Below are positions 1 through 9,791 of a DNA stretch of 64,000 bases, piece by piece. Position 1 is the first letter of the stretch. Each line of letters opens with the position of its first letter. The notes beneath the pieces are model-generated. The model was not told where the DNA came from. It did not search any database and saw nothing but the letters and a program-made list of their open reading frames with translations. The stretch is from positions 18,096,982-18,160,981 of the forward strand of contig CM077831.1 of the NCBI GenBank assembly GCA_039720395.1. Reading direction: 5' to 3'. Source of the stretch: Liquidambar formosana. Lineage: Eukaryota; Streptophyta; Magnoliopsida; Saxifragales; Altingiaceae. The translations under genes were made by a program, and so were the position numbers.

Positions 1-205
1 TTTGTGGGAATCATTCCCAGGAAAGAGGTTTGATTATTCTTTCCACTGTTTGGCACGACCACATTCCTAGGTAAGTTGCATTCCCGGTGTGCTAGGATTC
101 CCACAAAAAGGGGGCATCACAAACCCACCTCAGAGGTGGGTTTGCAAATGGATTCCTGGTAATGGCTTTTAGTATAAATTATAATACCAAGCGTGCCCTT
201 TGTTT
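1..205. repeat. Partial copy of a dispersed MITE-like repeat
   Basis: The first 200 bases share a run of landmarks with 23,157-23,360: a block with CCCAGGAAAG, a block AAACCCACCTCA followed by GTGGGTTTG, and a closing CCAAGCGTGCCC / CCAAGCGCGCCC. Spacing is similar and no coding frame is shared, so these are two diverged copies of a short non-coding repeat. The copy here runs into the window edge and its left end cannot be judged. No target duplication was found, so the transposon class is open. Confidence 0.5.
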
Positions 206-410
206 TCAGTAACAAAATTTTATAATCCAACTCATGTCCTTCTCCTCTCCAAATAACACGATCCACCCAAAACCCACAAACACCCATCACCGGAATTCTT
301 GAACCAAATGCTCTCCACCCCCAACCTCTTTCAACTTGCCGTTTCCGACGCCGACTTCCCTCCACCTGCCGTTTCAGATCTGAGGTATTTAAAATTTTTT
401 TTTCAATTGT

Positions 411-578
411 TTCATTTGTTGGGGAGGGTTCGAATGGTTTGGGATGGTAGAGATGGATGGGGCTGGTTGTGATGGAGAAGAAGAGAAAGGCGACGGCGGC
501 GAGGGTGGTGCAAATGAGGAGGACGGAGATGAAGAGGTTGGTGTGGGTGTTCTTCGTCGATTCACCGTTTGATTTCAT
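411..578 (-). CDS. Possible first-exon fragment of a type II membrane protein
   Basis: A minus-strand frame opening at 578 encodes a short hydrophilic start (MKSNGESTKN), one hydrophobic segment of about 22 residues (around residues 15-37, rich in L, A, F, V), then a Pro-rich stretch. That is the usual layout of a Golgi or secretory type II anchor. The first 110 bases are C-rich, unlike the AT-rich surroundings, as expected of real coding DNA. Beyond about residue 56 the frame becomes basic low complexity and runs into the repeat at the window start. No clear donor site is seen. The family is not recognised and this may be a gene fragment. Confidence 0.25.
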
Positions 579-584
579 GAACTC

Positions 585-670
585 TTTTTTTTTTTTTTTT
601 GGTTTGGGTCTTCTTCTTCGGCGCACACACACACACACATATATATATAGAGAGAGAGAGAGAGAGGGAG
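585..670. repeat. Compound microsatellite (T)n-(CA)n-(TA)n-(GA)n
   Basis: A T tract, then CA, TA and GA dinucleotide runs follow each other closely. The stretch from here to 1,156 has only low-complexity ORFs (Lys-rich from GAA and A tracts around 930-1,050) and no convincing gene. Confidence 0.85.
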
Positions 671-1156
671 GGAGTTTTGGGTATATGCTTCAATGGGTTC
701 AGGACTTCAGGGATTTCCTTTTTTTTTGGTGCAAAGGTATTTTATTCAACTAGATCTGGGAGTAGAAACTCCAATCAGATCAGCAAACAACAACTTACAA
801 TTCAATGAAGATGGCAAACCCAATTCCGTGACATCAAAGCCCTGTAATCATTATAAGAATTCCATCTGGGTGATGCAAAATTGAGGCCGAATTAATAAAC
901 TCAATGGAAGATTGTGAGTCCATCTCAAGGTGATGAAGAAGAAGAAGGCAGAGGGCACCATGGGGGGGAGGGTGTTTACTGGTTGTCTTCTGAAAAAAAA
1001 AAAAAAAAAAATGAAGAAGAAGAAGAAGAGGAAGAAGGAGGCAGGGGTTTGCTGGTTGAATGACAAGCGGCAGTGGGTGGGGGGAGGGGTGATGGGTTTA
1101 CTGGTTGCAGATGATTCATTTGCTAGGTGGGTATTGGGTAGAGATCATGGGTAGTG

Positions 1157-2375
1157 TGGGAATTTACACCATTTGGGATTCAATTTCCTAAGTACCAGAG
1201 TTACCAGATTCGCTTGCCCCCCCAAGAGTACCGCGATCTGGGTCGCACGAACCGGAACGCGAGTCGTTCGCGCACCAGTTCTCCAAAAATGGCGTCCCAC
1301 TTTTTCCTTGTAACACAACAGCCATGGAAAGAAAATAGAGAGAAGGAAAGGGGTTGAGAGAGAGAGTTGTGCTGACTACAGAATACTAGAGATATAGTGT
1401 TAGAGAGAGAGAGAGGTGTTATAGACTTGTAGGCTAGGTCTGGTGACTCTGGTCTGCTTTTTCTCCTGCAAAAGTTACTGTTGTACAACTGTTCTTCTTG
1501 TTGATATCCATGATGCACATGTGCATGCTCTAGAGTCTAGAAAGAATATGGGGAGGTTTAAGAAAGAGGAGTTACTGCTATACAGCTCTAACCAACTTAA
1601 TAAAAAAATTAAAAAAAGTTACTAGTGAGTTACTTTCTATCACTAGAGAGTTACTGCAATTAAATAAGAGTTAAAAGAAAAAATAGGAGTCGTCGTTAAC
1701 AAGAAGAAAAAAATTTACTGCTATTACCAAAAACAAAGCTACTGCTATTACTACAGATTAAAAGAAATCAGTTGTTAAAAAAATTGTTAAGTTTTTGTTT
1801 CAAACTTTGAATCATTTTCATTTTAGGATGTTGGTTGTTTAAGTTTTATTGTTTCAAATGTTTAGCACTCTAGCCTTTTTTTAGTACTTTATCTCTCGAT
1901 GGAATTAAATTTTTAGAAAATGTTAAGAGTTGGAATTTTCCATTTTATATATTTATATATATAGTGCTTCATTTCTTTATGGATATGATATTTAATTTTT
2001 TTAGAGTTGGTTCTTTAATATATATATATAACCACTAAAAGTACCACAGCGATCCTAATAAGAGTTCTATAGCGTACCACGACCCGAAATAGCGAACCAA
2101 CTAAGCCTACCCCCAAAGTATTGTGTACCGGGTAAAGCATCGTACCGCGTACCCGTACCCGTACCATGTCCCGGAGCGAACCACGCTCCAGGTAACATTG
2201 TTCCTAACCCAACCAAACGTGGGAATGGGAATATAAGAGAGGAATCCTACTTTCCATTACTGTGAACCAAACATGGGAATGGGTAACAATACCAAGTATT
2301 CCCATTCCCAAGTAATGCCCCATTCCCAAGACTCACATTCCAATTCCGTGAACCAAACGCACCCTCTAGGGATAA
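1157..2375. repeat. Dispersed GGGAATGGGAAT repeat, split by an insertion
   Basis: The outer parts, 1,157-1,191 and 2,201-2,375, together match the uninterrupted repeat at 23,972-24,172. Both start GTGGGAATTTAC, contain ATTCCTAA..CCAACCAAACG at the join, continue through TTTCCATTAC / TTTCTATTAC and AACCAAACATGGGAATGG, and end in runs of CATTCCCATTCCC. The copy here is opened by about 1 kb of unrelated DNA (next entry). The repeat is non-coding and of unknown class. Confidence 0.6.
1192..2200. mobile_element. hAT-like non-autonomous transposon (about 1.0 kb)
   Basis: This block interrupts the repeat above and is flanked by TTCCTAA on both sides (1,185-1,191 and 2,201-2,207), 7 bp identical and possibly 8 bp with one change. 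The ends are imperfect inverted repeats: CAGAGTTACCAG starting at 1,196 and, read inward from the right, CAATGTTACCTGG; both continue with TTCGC. A 7-8-bp duplication and CA-starting termini fit the hAT superfamily. No transposase frame is present, so it would need help from elsewhere. The homologous repeat at 23,972 supplies the empty site. Confidence 0.6.
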
Positions 2376-2633
2376 AGAGATAATCAATAGTAAAGAAAAG
2401 GAATATGACAATGATGAAAAAAGCCTAAGCAACAATATACATACATATACACATATATATATATATATATATATACATTTTTTATCAGCAACAAAAAGAG
2501 ATATTATTATAAATAAGAATGAAGTACAAGAGGAGGACAAAGTCGTCCACCTAAGGAATCAAAGTAAAATAAAACAAAGGATCAAAAACAATAACAAACT
2601 ACAATCAACAACAAACCGCCCTCCAATCTGACT

Positions 2634-3971
2634 TTAAGAGAAACAATGGAATATCACCAAACTCCTTAGAAGAGTGAGCCCAAAATGAACCCAAAAAATG
2701 CACCCTATCCCATAAACAATCCAAGGAAGACTCTTTATTCTAATAAATTTGCATTCCTTTCCAGCCAAATAACCCAAAATATTGCAAAAGTAGCAGCAAC
2801 GCCAAATAATCCCAGCCTTCTTGCCTCTGCCAAGACCCCAAAAGTGGATCTCTAGCAAACTCCCAACACAGCTCGGCATCACCCAACACTCACCACTAAT
2901 GGAAAAAAGATTTCGCCACAACCATCTAGCCACAGGGCAAAAAAGAAAAAGATGGTCAATACTCTCCGCCCCATCCGTACACAAAAAACACCATTGCCAG
3001 CAAAGATATAAAGAAGGCCTCCTCCTTCAAAAAGCACATCATTGGTATTAACTCTCTTGAGAACAACAGTCCGACATAGAAACCTGAACTTTGAGGGGCA
3101 CCCTCAACTTCCAAATCAACTCCGAAAAATGAAAAGAAGAAATATTAGGATCTGCAGCCAATGTCTCAAATATGACTTACAAGAAAACACTCCTGAAGAA
3201 TCAGCAATCCACAACCTCCTGTCTGGAATAGACGCATTCAGAGAAAAACCATCCAATAAGGATAACAAATTTGAAAATTCCACTCTCTATCATTGAGATT
3301 TCGAAAGAAATAGAAGTCCCAACAAATACCATTAGAATCAAAAGAAATCAAGGAAGAAATAAGGAAATTATGAGACAAAGCAAGCCTATATAACCGAGGG
3401 AACAAAGAAGAAAAAGAATCGCCTCCCCTCCAAAGATCTTCCTGTAAACGAACTCTCTCCCCATTCCCAACTGATAAAGAAATATGCTCCAAAAAGCCAT
3501 CCAACCCCGGAGAAATAAATTTCCAAGGACATCTAGCCGAAGTCCTAGAACTTGCTTGAGCATCCTATCTATTACCCTGCAAACCATACTTACTTCTAAT
3601 AATAGCATGCCATAAAGAGTCGTTCTCTAAAGGAAACCTCCATAAACACTTCCCAGTAAGAGCGACATTCCTCTCCAAAATCTTACCCAAAGCTAACCCC
3701 TCTTGAGACTTTGGCCTACACACAACATCCCACTTGACAAGATGATCCCTCCTACTTTCACCACTACCTTCCCACAAAAAATCTCTCATTAACTTCTCTA
3801 ATACACGAGCCACCTTAACTGGAACTCTGAAAAGAGACATATAGTAAATGGGTATACTAGACAGAATTGATTGAACTAAAACCAACCTCCCCCCCCCCCC
3901 CCCTCTCTTAGAAATTAAAGCTTTATAGTAAATGGGTATACTAGACAGAATTGATTGAACTAAAACCAACC

Positions 3972-4010
<39 letters not shown>

Positions 4011-6189
4011 TCTCTTAGAAATTAAAGCTTTATTCCAGCCATCCAACCTCTTCCTAACCCTATCAATAACTGGATTCCAAAACAACTCAAAATAAGGATT
4101 ACCCCCTAAAGGAAGACCTAAATAGGTCAAAGTCCATTCACCAACCAAACAACCAAGCTGATCCACTAGTCTCTGAATCTTATCAACCTCACAATGAATC
4201 CCAACTAAATCACTTTTACCCATATTAACTCTAAGACACGATACAAGCTCAAAAACCTACAAAATAGCCTGAAATTTTTAAAAAAATTGTTCATCCCCTG
4301 AAGAGAAAAACAAGGTATCATCCACAAACTACAAATGAGAAATAGTGACACTATCCTGACCAATCTCAAAACCCTCAATTAGACCTAACTCCACAACTCT
4401 ATCTGTAATCCTACCTAAAGCATCAACCACCAAAGTGAAAAAGAAGGGGGATAAAGGGTCACCTTGCCTCAAATCTCTTGAAGCTCTAAATGTGCTACCC
4501 GGCTTCCCATTAACAATCACAAAAAAATTGGTAGAGGACAAACACCCCAAAATCCACCTCCTCCATCTAGAACCAAATCCCTTCTTACTAAAAACAAAGT
4601 CCAAAAAATCCCATTCCACATGATCATAAGCCTTCTTAAAATCAATTTTAAATAACAATCCTTCTTTCTTCCCAACCTATACTCCTCCACAGCTTCGTTA
4701 GCAATCAAGACCAAATCTAGAATATGACGACCCTCCACAAAGGCTCCCTAAGACTCCAAGATGCTATTACCCAAAACTCCACTCAATCTTCTAGAAAGAA
4801 CCTTAGCCAAAATTTTATACAAATAAGAAACCAAACTAATTGGCCTAAAATCCTTAATCTTCAAAGAATCACCTTTCTTAGGAAACAAACAAATAAACGA
4901 CGCATTAGTAAAAAGATTAACAACCCCACTCTCAAAGAACTCCTCAAAAACTTTTAAAAGATCACCCTTAATGATATCCCAACAATCTTGAAAGAAGGCC
5001 AAGTAAAACCGTCCGGACCCGGAGTCTTATCCCCACTACAACCAAACACAGCTTTCTTAATTTTCTACAAATCAAAAGGTCTCTCCAAACCCTCAGCACT
5101 AAACACACTGATAGAAGAGCAAAACAAACCCTCCAAAACAAGACGATCCCCCCCCCCAACAACCGAGGAATAAAGGGAAGAGAAAAAATTAAAAATATCA
5201 CTAACAATCCTCCCTTCATCCTCAATCAAAGAACCATCCTCCAATTCTAGCTTACTTATCAATTTCTTTTTCCTATTACCATTGGCCACTCTATGGAAGA
5301 ATTTTGTATTATTATCACCTTCCTTCAACCACTTAACTTTGGCTTTCTGGGACCACAAAATTTCTTCTCTAAAGCTAATTTCCTCCAACCTCTCTAACAA
5401 CTCCTTCCTTTCCAACCTCTTATTCTCAGAAATCACCCCATCTTCCTCCAACAGATCCACTTCCTCAATCCTTTTAGAAGTAGAACTCTTCAAAACTTTT
5501 AAATCACCAAACACTTCTTTATTCCAAGACTTAATATTCTGCTTAACCAACCTCAATTTCCTCATAAACTTGAATCCCTCCCAACCAAAAACAGAAGCAT
5601 TATTCCACCATTCCTCAAAAGATTTTCGAAACAAATGATGATCCAATCACATATTCTCAAATCTAAAGGGAGAAGGACCCCAATAAAACAACTCAGAATC
5701 TGACATAACTGGGAAAAGCTACTTGTCTCACACTAAGAAATAACTCCTCCCAATTTCCCGAAAATAGAAAATGATCTAGTCTATTACAAACCAAATTATC
5801 TTGCAAGTTAGACCAAGTAAACCTAGCATTATCTAAAGGAATATCCCTTAACTGAAAATCTCTAATGAATGAATCAAAATCCTTCATGCTCCTAGTAACC
5901 CTGGTACCATTAAGTTTCTCACTTAAAAATCTGATGATATTAAAATCACCACCCAGAACCCAATTTGGATTACAAAGCCCATAGAGATCATAAACTTCTT
6001 CCAAAACCTCCCTCCTAACTCTAGGACATTTAGGACCATAAACCCAGACAACCACCACTGACAACCACTTGGCCCCTTAAACTTAATTGAAATTGAAAAA
6101 CTACCGCAAATCACATCTAGACCTGACACCACCCTCTCATCCCAAGAAATTCTAACGTCAATATTAAAACACAAAAAGAAACAATTCAT
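2634..6189 (-). pseudogene. LINE ORF2 (endonuclease-reverse transcriptase) pseudogene
   Basis: ORF2 would encode target-primed reverse transcription. Visible landmarks are the endonuclease stretch GGDFN with LDHFL downstream (frame 6,064-5,693, entered by a frameshift from 6,189), the RT motifs FRPISL, IDFKKAYDHVEWDFL, GDPLSP and RLVLVQSILSSIPIYY, and the C-terminal DHLFLFCPVARWLW. The catalytic box reads FVDD and is directly preceded by a TAG stop (HL*FVDD, near 4,345). At least six frame breaks separate the pieces and a poly-C duplication sits inside (next entry). It cannot make an active enzyme. Confidence 0.88.
3846..4033. repeat. Tandem duplication with poly-C tracts inside the LINE
   Basis: A segment of roughly 85-100 bp (AGTAAATGGGTATACTAGAC ... 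ACCAACCTC, then poly-C, then TCTCTTAGAAATTAAAGC) occurs twice in tandem. The first copy has C15 (3,889-3,903) and the second C35 (3,973-4,007). In the protein frame the RT-region peptide LVQSILSSIPIYY is therefore present twice, with a poly-Gly insertion between. The single ancestral form would be one copy with a short Gly/Cys-poor join. Confidence 0.85.
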
Positions 6190-6195
6190 CTAAAA

Positions 6196-6560
6196 GATGA
6201 AGTTCAAACAATACAACTCTTCAATAAGAAGACTATCAAACAGCATATCAATGACAAGTTCAAACTATTACATGTAGGACTTGTACAAATTGCAGCCAAA
6301 CCTCTTGGAAGAGATGGTCTAAATATGTCTCTAGTCATGGCATTAAAGATTGTGGATAGCTCAATTTTGAAAAAACAACGTTAGGAGGAATACAAGCTGG
6401 GCTTCATGAAGGACCAGTTTACTTCAACTGTTTTCCCAACTTCACAGTAAGTTTAATAGACGAAAACATAATCAATGTTTTAACATTAAACATCAAGGTT
6501 CACAATGCTGAGATAAAGAGTGGATCTCCACCCTTTTGTGTTTTGCTGAAATCAGAAATT
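6196..6560 (+). pseudogene. Endogenous caulimovirid movement-protein fragment
   Basis: Translation of the plus strand gives a stretch with the character of the 30K-type viral movement protein found at the start of caulimovirid polyproteins: LLHVGLVQIAAKPL, then after a short gap GPVYFNCFPNFTVSL and ILNVLTLNIKVH-like residues (near 6,412-6,500). The frame is broken at least once by a short indel near 6,380 and no flanking coat or RT region follows. The piece abuts the truncated LINE at its left. This is an old integrated fragment without a complete gene. Family is clear from the motif order; genus is not determined. Confidence 0.7.
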
Positions 6561-6633
6561 GGATACTAAATCAATTTTGAAAACATTTGTTTTGCTATCT
6601 CAATGGGTGCAAGGTTTGAAAATTCTCTTTCAA

Positions 6634-7032
6634 TCACCAAATAGGTGCCTTGAGAGTTTTATGAAAATAAGTTGATTTTTCTGCTTGAGAAATTGGCGTG
6701 GGGTTGGAGACCCTCACTATTGGTTTTGACTTTGCAGATTTTGCATAAGTCTGTTGAGACTTCACCATGGAAGGGAAGCTTTGTTGACTCATGATGGCAT
6801 GTAGCTCAGGAGTGATCTCTTTACTAAATTTGATAGGAAGAGGGGGAAGACTCTCTTCATCCTTTGCTCTCTCACCCCAAGTTTTTATGGGTTTTGAAGA
6901 AGAGGATATTGCCGGAGAAGTTGCCTGAAGGGTATACGACTCTTTTGTTGATTGGCGAACAGAATGTCCTTTTATGGTTTGGGGTTTTGGTGTCATAATG
7001 GATTTACCACCTCCGCTCCCCTTAGGGGCCAT
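6634..7032 (-). pseudogene. Unrecognised ORF, possibly part of the same caulimovirid
   Basis: A 132-codon frame opens MAPKGSGGGKSIMTPKPQ, is rich in Ser, Pro and Lys, and contains TWGERAKDEESLPPLPIKF and SYFHK-like residues near its end. The first in-frame stop is followed by more related-looking sequence in a shifted frame, suggesting a decayed longer protein. It lies head-on to the movement-protein piece and only 75 bp away. Ser/Pro/Lys-rich, poorly conserved ORFs are common in caulimovirids, so it may be a rearranged, inverted part of the same integrant. That link is inference; a retrotransposon gag is the alternative. Confidence 0.35.
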
Positions 7033-7134
7033 TGTTGTGTCCCAGCAAGAATTCTCTATTTAAGAAATCTAGGACGGAATTTGATTTTAAAATAGAATAT
7101 ATGTACTAAAATATTTTCTTTGAAATTACCACAA

Positions 7135-7345
7135 TTATCTTAGCGTAATGGTAACTTGTGGCCACTATTGAACGAACCACATAGGTTCAAATCCTCTAAA
7201 CAACTTTCTCAACCAACACATGCCATCAACGCCATATAATAGCAGGCTCAATTGGGAAACCATACACTCCTAGAGCCTTTCCAGTTTTTCTCAAAGTATC
7301 CCTAGCCTCGAGACCCTAATTTACCAAGAAGAAATAAAAAATAAA
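7135..7345 (+). mobile_element. tRNA-derived SINE
   Basis: An internal RNA polymerase III promoter is visible: A box TAGCGTAATGG at 7,141-7,151 and B box GGTTCAAATCC at 7,184-7,194, spaced as in a tRNA. A tRNA-unrelated body of about 130 bp follows, then an A-rich tail (AAATAAAAAATAAAAAGG). Such units move with LINE enzymes. It lies in the presumed first intron of the synaptotagmin-like gene, on the opposite strand. The exact 3' end and target duplication were not resolved. Confidence 0.6.
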
Positions 7346-7959
7346 AAGGGCAAAAAAAACTGGTTTCCCTGATCTTGCGGAGATATTCTAACCCTATGAT
7401 CCCAGTATGACTTCAATTAATAATTTCTACAAGGACTACTTCCACCTTTCTTTAATTTCCTTATCCTTCACTAAGACTAATATGTCCCAGTATTAGTTTA
7501 AATAAACTGCTCTTAGTAATTTATTGTCAGGAGGCGGCAAGTTGTTTGATTGATTGAACTGTTTGGAAAAATTTCATCCGTGTTTCTTCATTCATTCCAA
7601 GGAAGTTGTGCATTTGGACCAAAACTAGCCTATATTTACATAATTATATTATCCTAGTCAAGAACGGCTCAGTTATTCCTCTTTAAACTTCCGATTTTCT
7701 CAAATTCAAGAACAGTGCCAGAAAATCACAGTCAATTCCATCCTATCATAATGAAAGAGTGTCAGGCTTGTTGAATCAATATAGTACATAGTACATACAG
7801 AGGGGACTATAATTCTCACTCCTACCATAAATTCTGAAGACAAATTCAACGAAGATTATAATTAACTGAAAATTGATAACAATTCAGCCAAATTAAACAG
7901 TTGATTACTCTGAAATCACATAGAAAATGGAGGAAAAAAAAAAAAAAAAACTCTCGTAC
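7346..7959 (-). other. Presumed intron 1 start of the synaptotagmin-like gene
   Basis: This stretch begins at the GT donor (7,959-7,958) and shows no further exon, repeat array or RNA gene that I can support. The next exon of the family (about 30 codons after ...RIAK) is not found anywhere down to position 1. Confidence 0.5.
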
Positions 7960-8064
7960 CTTTGCGACACGCTTTGTGCTTCGATACCTCATCATGTGAC
8001 GCCAACCGGCCATCAATGCGATCCCGAGGATCGTCCCCATAAGGATTCCAGAAATCAAACCCAT
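7960..8064 (-). CDS. Synaptotagmin-5-like protein, first coding exon
   Basis: Thirty-five codons starting MGLISGILMGTILGIALMAG and ending RYRSTKRVAK encode the N-terminal membrane anchor typical of the plant SYT4/SYT5 type of extended synaptotagmins: a short Gly-rich start, one hydrophobic segment, then a basic stretch. Family members tether the ER to the plasma membrane and carry an SMP lipid-transfer domain and two C2 domains downstream. The exon ends AAAG|GTACGAG, a good donor at the position expected for the family. ATG 8,064 is chosen over the upstream in-frame ATG 8,112 because that lies inside a 5'UTR intron. The remaining exons (SMP, C2) are not visible: either intron 1 exceeds 8 kb and holds the SINE, viral pieces and LINE, or this is an orphan 5' end. 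Confidence 0.72.
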
Positions 8065-8168
8065 TTTCCTATATCCCAAACGTAATTTTCCTGAGAAAAT
8101 CAAATCAACCAAGGAACAGCATCAATCAAACTCTCCACAAAGATCAAAAAGCAAGAAAATACACACAC

Positions 8169-8209
<41 letters not shown>

Positions 8210-8300
8210 ACCGTGAATTGGAGGAGGGGGGGGGGGGGAGAATGAGAAGAAGAAATGAGGGTTTGGGATCAGATGAGAGACAGTAAATGGAATTATTCTC
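8065..8300 (-). other. 5'UTR and leader intron of the synaptotagmin-like gene
   Basis: On the minus strand CACG|GTAATTC (donor, intron begins 8,211) and TTTTCTCAG|GAAAA (acceptor, exon resumes 8,090) define a 121-bp leader intron that contains a (GA)n/(CT)n run and an ACACAC run. The upstream non-coding exon holds a G13 tract on the plus strand (8,226-8,238). Pyrimidine-rich leaders with an intron before the ATG are common in plant genes with constitutive expression. Confidence 0.55.
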
Positions 8301-8317
8301 TCTTTCTAAACGTCTGT

Positions 8318-8342
8318 CGATATATATATATATATATATATG
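8318..8342 (-). promoter_or_regulatory. (TA)n region at the probable core promoter
   Basis: A (TA) run of about 20 bp lies roughly 30 bp upstream of the inferred leader start. It could serve as a TATA region, though it is also a plain microsatellite. Beyond it, to 8,888, no other feature is supported. Confidence 0.3.
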
Positions 8343-8888
8343 TCTTTAAAATGTATGTGCCTTTCTCACTCTAAAAAATCTCGCTTTCTGTCAATAGCTT
8401 CGAGTTCTTCGCATTCCCTCCACAAGATAGGAAAGAAGAAACCATTAAAGTCAGCCAGTCAGGTAGGCCAGGGAGTGTCCATCCACCGTCACCTCCAGCA
8501 TTAAATTTTTGGATTTAATTACAAGTCTGTCCGTTTTCCAATTGAGTCCTTTTACTATGAGGCCTGCTCTCATCTCTCTTCTTATGAGCCCTCTCATTTT
8601 TAGAGCAGTTTCCAAAGAATTTTCATAACATTAGGTTATCAAGTATGAGAAATTGATATAAATTCTGTTAAAAATATATTAAAATGTGCCTATACATTAG
8701 TCAAAATTGATGAAGAATTTATTTAATAAAAAAAAAACTACTGTACAATTTTAATCAAACACAATTAAATGATTATATGTGAGGTTCTTTTATATCCATC
8801 TAAAGATAGGCCAATTGTCTCAAAATTTGTCCAATAACTTGACAATATAGAAAGAGTGCATCAATACAAGTTCAGGACCAGCATTATG

Positions 8889-9010
8889 ATGGTTTAATAA
8901 GATCGCAACAGCTTAGCACAATAAGGTCATTTTAGTAGATGGGGATTTTTTTATCTAAGTCATCTATTTACTTTATTGTGTCGAGGTATAGCAATCTTAT
9001 TAAACCATCA
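8889..9010. mobile_element. Short fold-back MITE
   Basis: GATGGTTTAATAAGAT at the left is mirrored by ATCTTATTAAACCATC at the right with about 37 bp of imperfect inverted repeat and a short centre. The single strand would fold into one long hairpin. The class is not determined. Confidence 0.6.
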
Positions 9011-9065
9011 AGGGTATTTTTGAAAGCAGCACCAAATTTGATCTTTGTTTCAAAAAAAACCATCA

Positions 9066-9237
9066 CCAAGCTGGTTTAGGAGATCATGATACTTCCGTGC
9101 AATAAAATCAGCAAACAACATGGATTGAATCACCAAAAAGCACTCTAATTGAGATAACCTCAGGAGCTTTTAGACTTCTGATTCAAGCCGTCTATTGATT
9201 TATTAAACCTGTTGCAATCTCCTTAAACCAGCAAGGT
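9066..9237. mobile_element. Second fold-back MITE of similar design
   Basis: CTGGTTTAGGAGAT near 9,072 pairs with ATCTCCTTAAACCAG near 9,217, giving terminal inverted repeats of about 35 bp. The termini resemble those of the neighbouring element at 8,889 (GGTTTAAT / GGTTTAAG.AGAT), so the two are probably related and the region is a pair of adjacent insertions. Confidence 0.5.
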
Positions 9238-9750
9238 AAGGTGGTTTTTTTTCAACCATCACCAAATCCGGAACCATGCCAATACAACCCGTGCCCTCAG
9301 TGTAGCTTTTCTTCTTCTGGATTATACCAACCAGACAGATAATAGTCATAGTTGTATACGTCCCAAAAAAGGTGCTTCTATAACGGTGGGTTTTCTATTC
9401 GTGTCCCAGTATTTTGCCCTTTTTTGGTCATTAACCCCTCTTGCTCTTTTCAAATTCTTCGTGGGTTCCATAACTTCTTTGCCAACTTGCGCTCCTCTGA
9501 GGTTAGTGAATTCTCCACAGGTAGAAGATTATGGTGACGTTGGTTTTATATCTCTATTATTTCTTACATTTGGTGGGGGAGAGGGGAACGTTGTATTCCC
9601 TCTTTCTTGCAGTAATAGTCTTCTTCTTTTTTGGCCTCTCCCACAGGTTTTGTCAACTTTGAAAAATCAATCCAAAGTTTTATCCAATTTCCTAAAGCAC
9701 CCTTTATTATATTACGAATTATATATTAAAAACACTTGTGAAATACACCA

Positions 9751-9791
<41 letters not shown>

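Larger units (their letters stand above)
2476..6190 (-). mobile_element. L1-type LINE, 5'-truncated and degenerate
   Basis: A non-LTR retrotransposon read on the minus strand. In reading order it has an apurinic endonuclease region (about 6,190-5,690), a linker, reverse transcriptase (about 5,065-3,960), a connection region and a Cys-His zf-RVT region (2,984-2,634). The 3' end reads TTGCTGATAAAAAA on the minus strand (TTTTTTATCAGCAA at about 2,476-2,489), a tail seen in many plant L1 elements. Its upstream part stops abruptly near 6,190 against a caulimovirid fragment. ORF1 (gag-like) and the first part of the endonuclease are missing, as expected of 5' truncation. Confidence 0.88.

Noticed and set aside
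6634..7032. A host nuclear protein gene
   Set aside because: Low-complexity Ser/Pro/Lys composition, no upstream promoter or splice sites, decayed continuation past the stop and adjacency to a viral fragment point to an integrated element; kept only as a low-confidence pseudogene.
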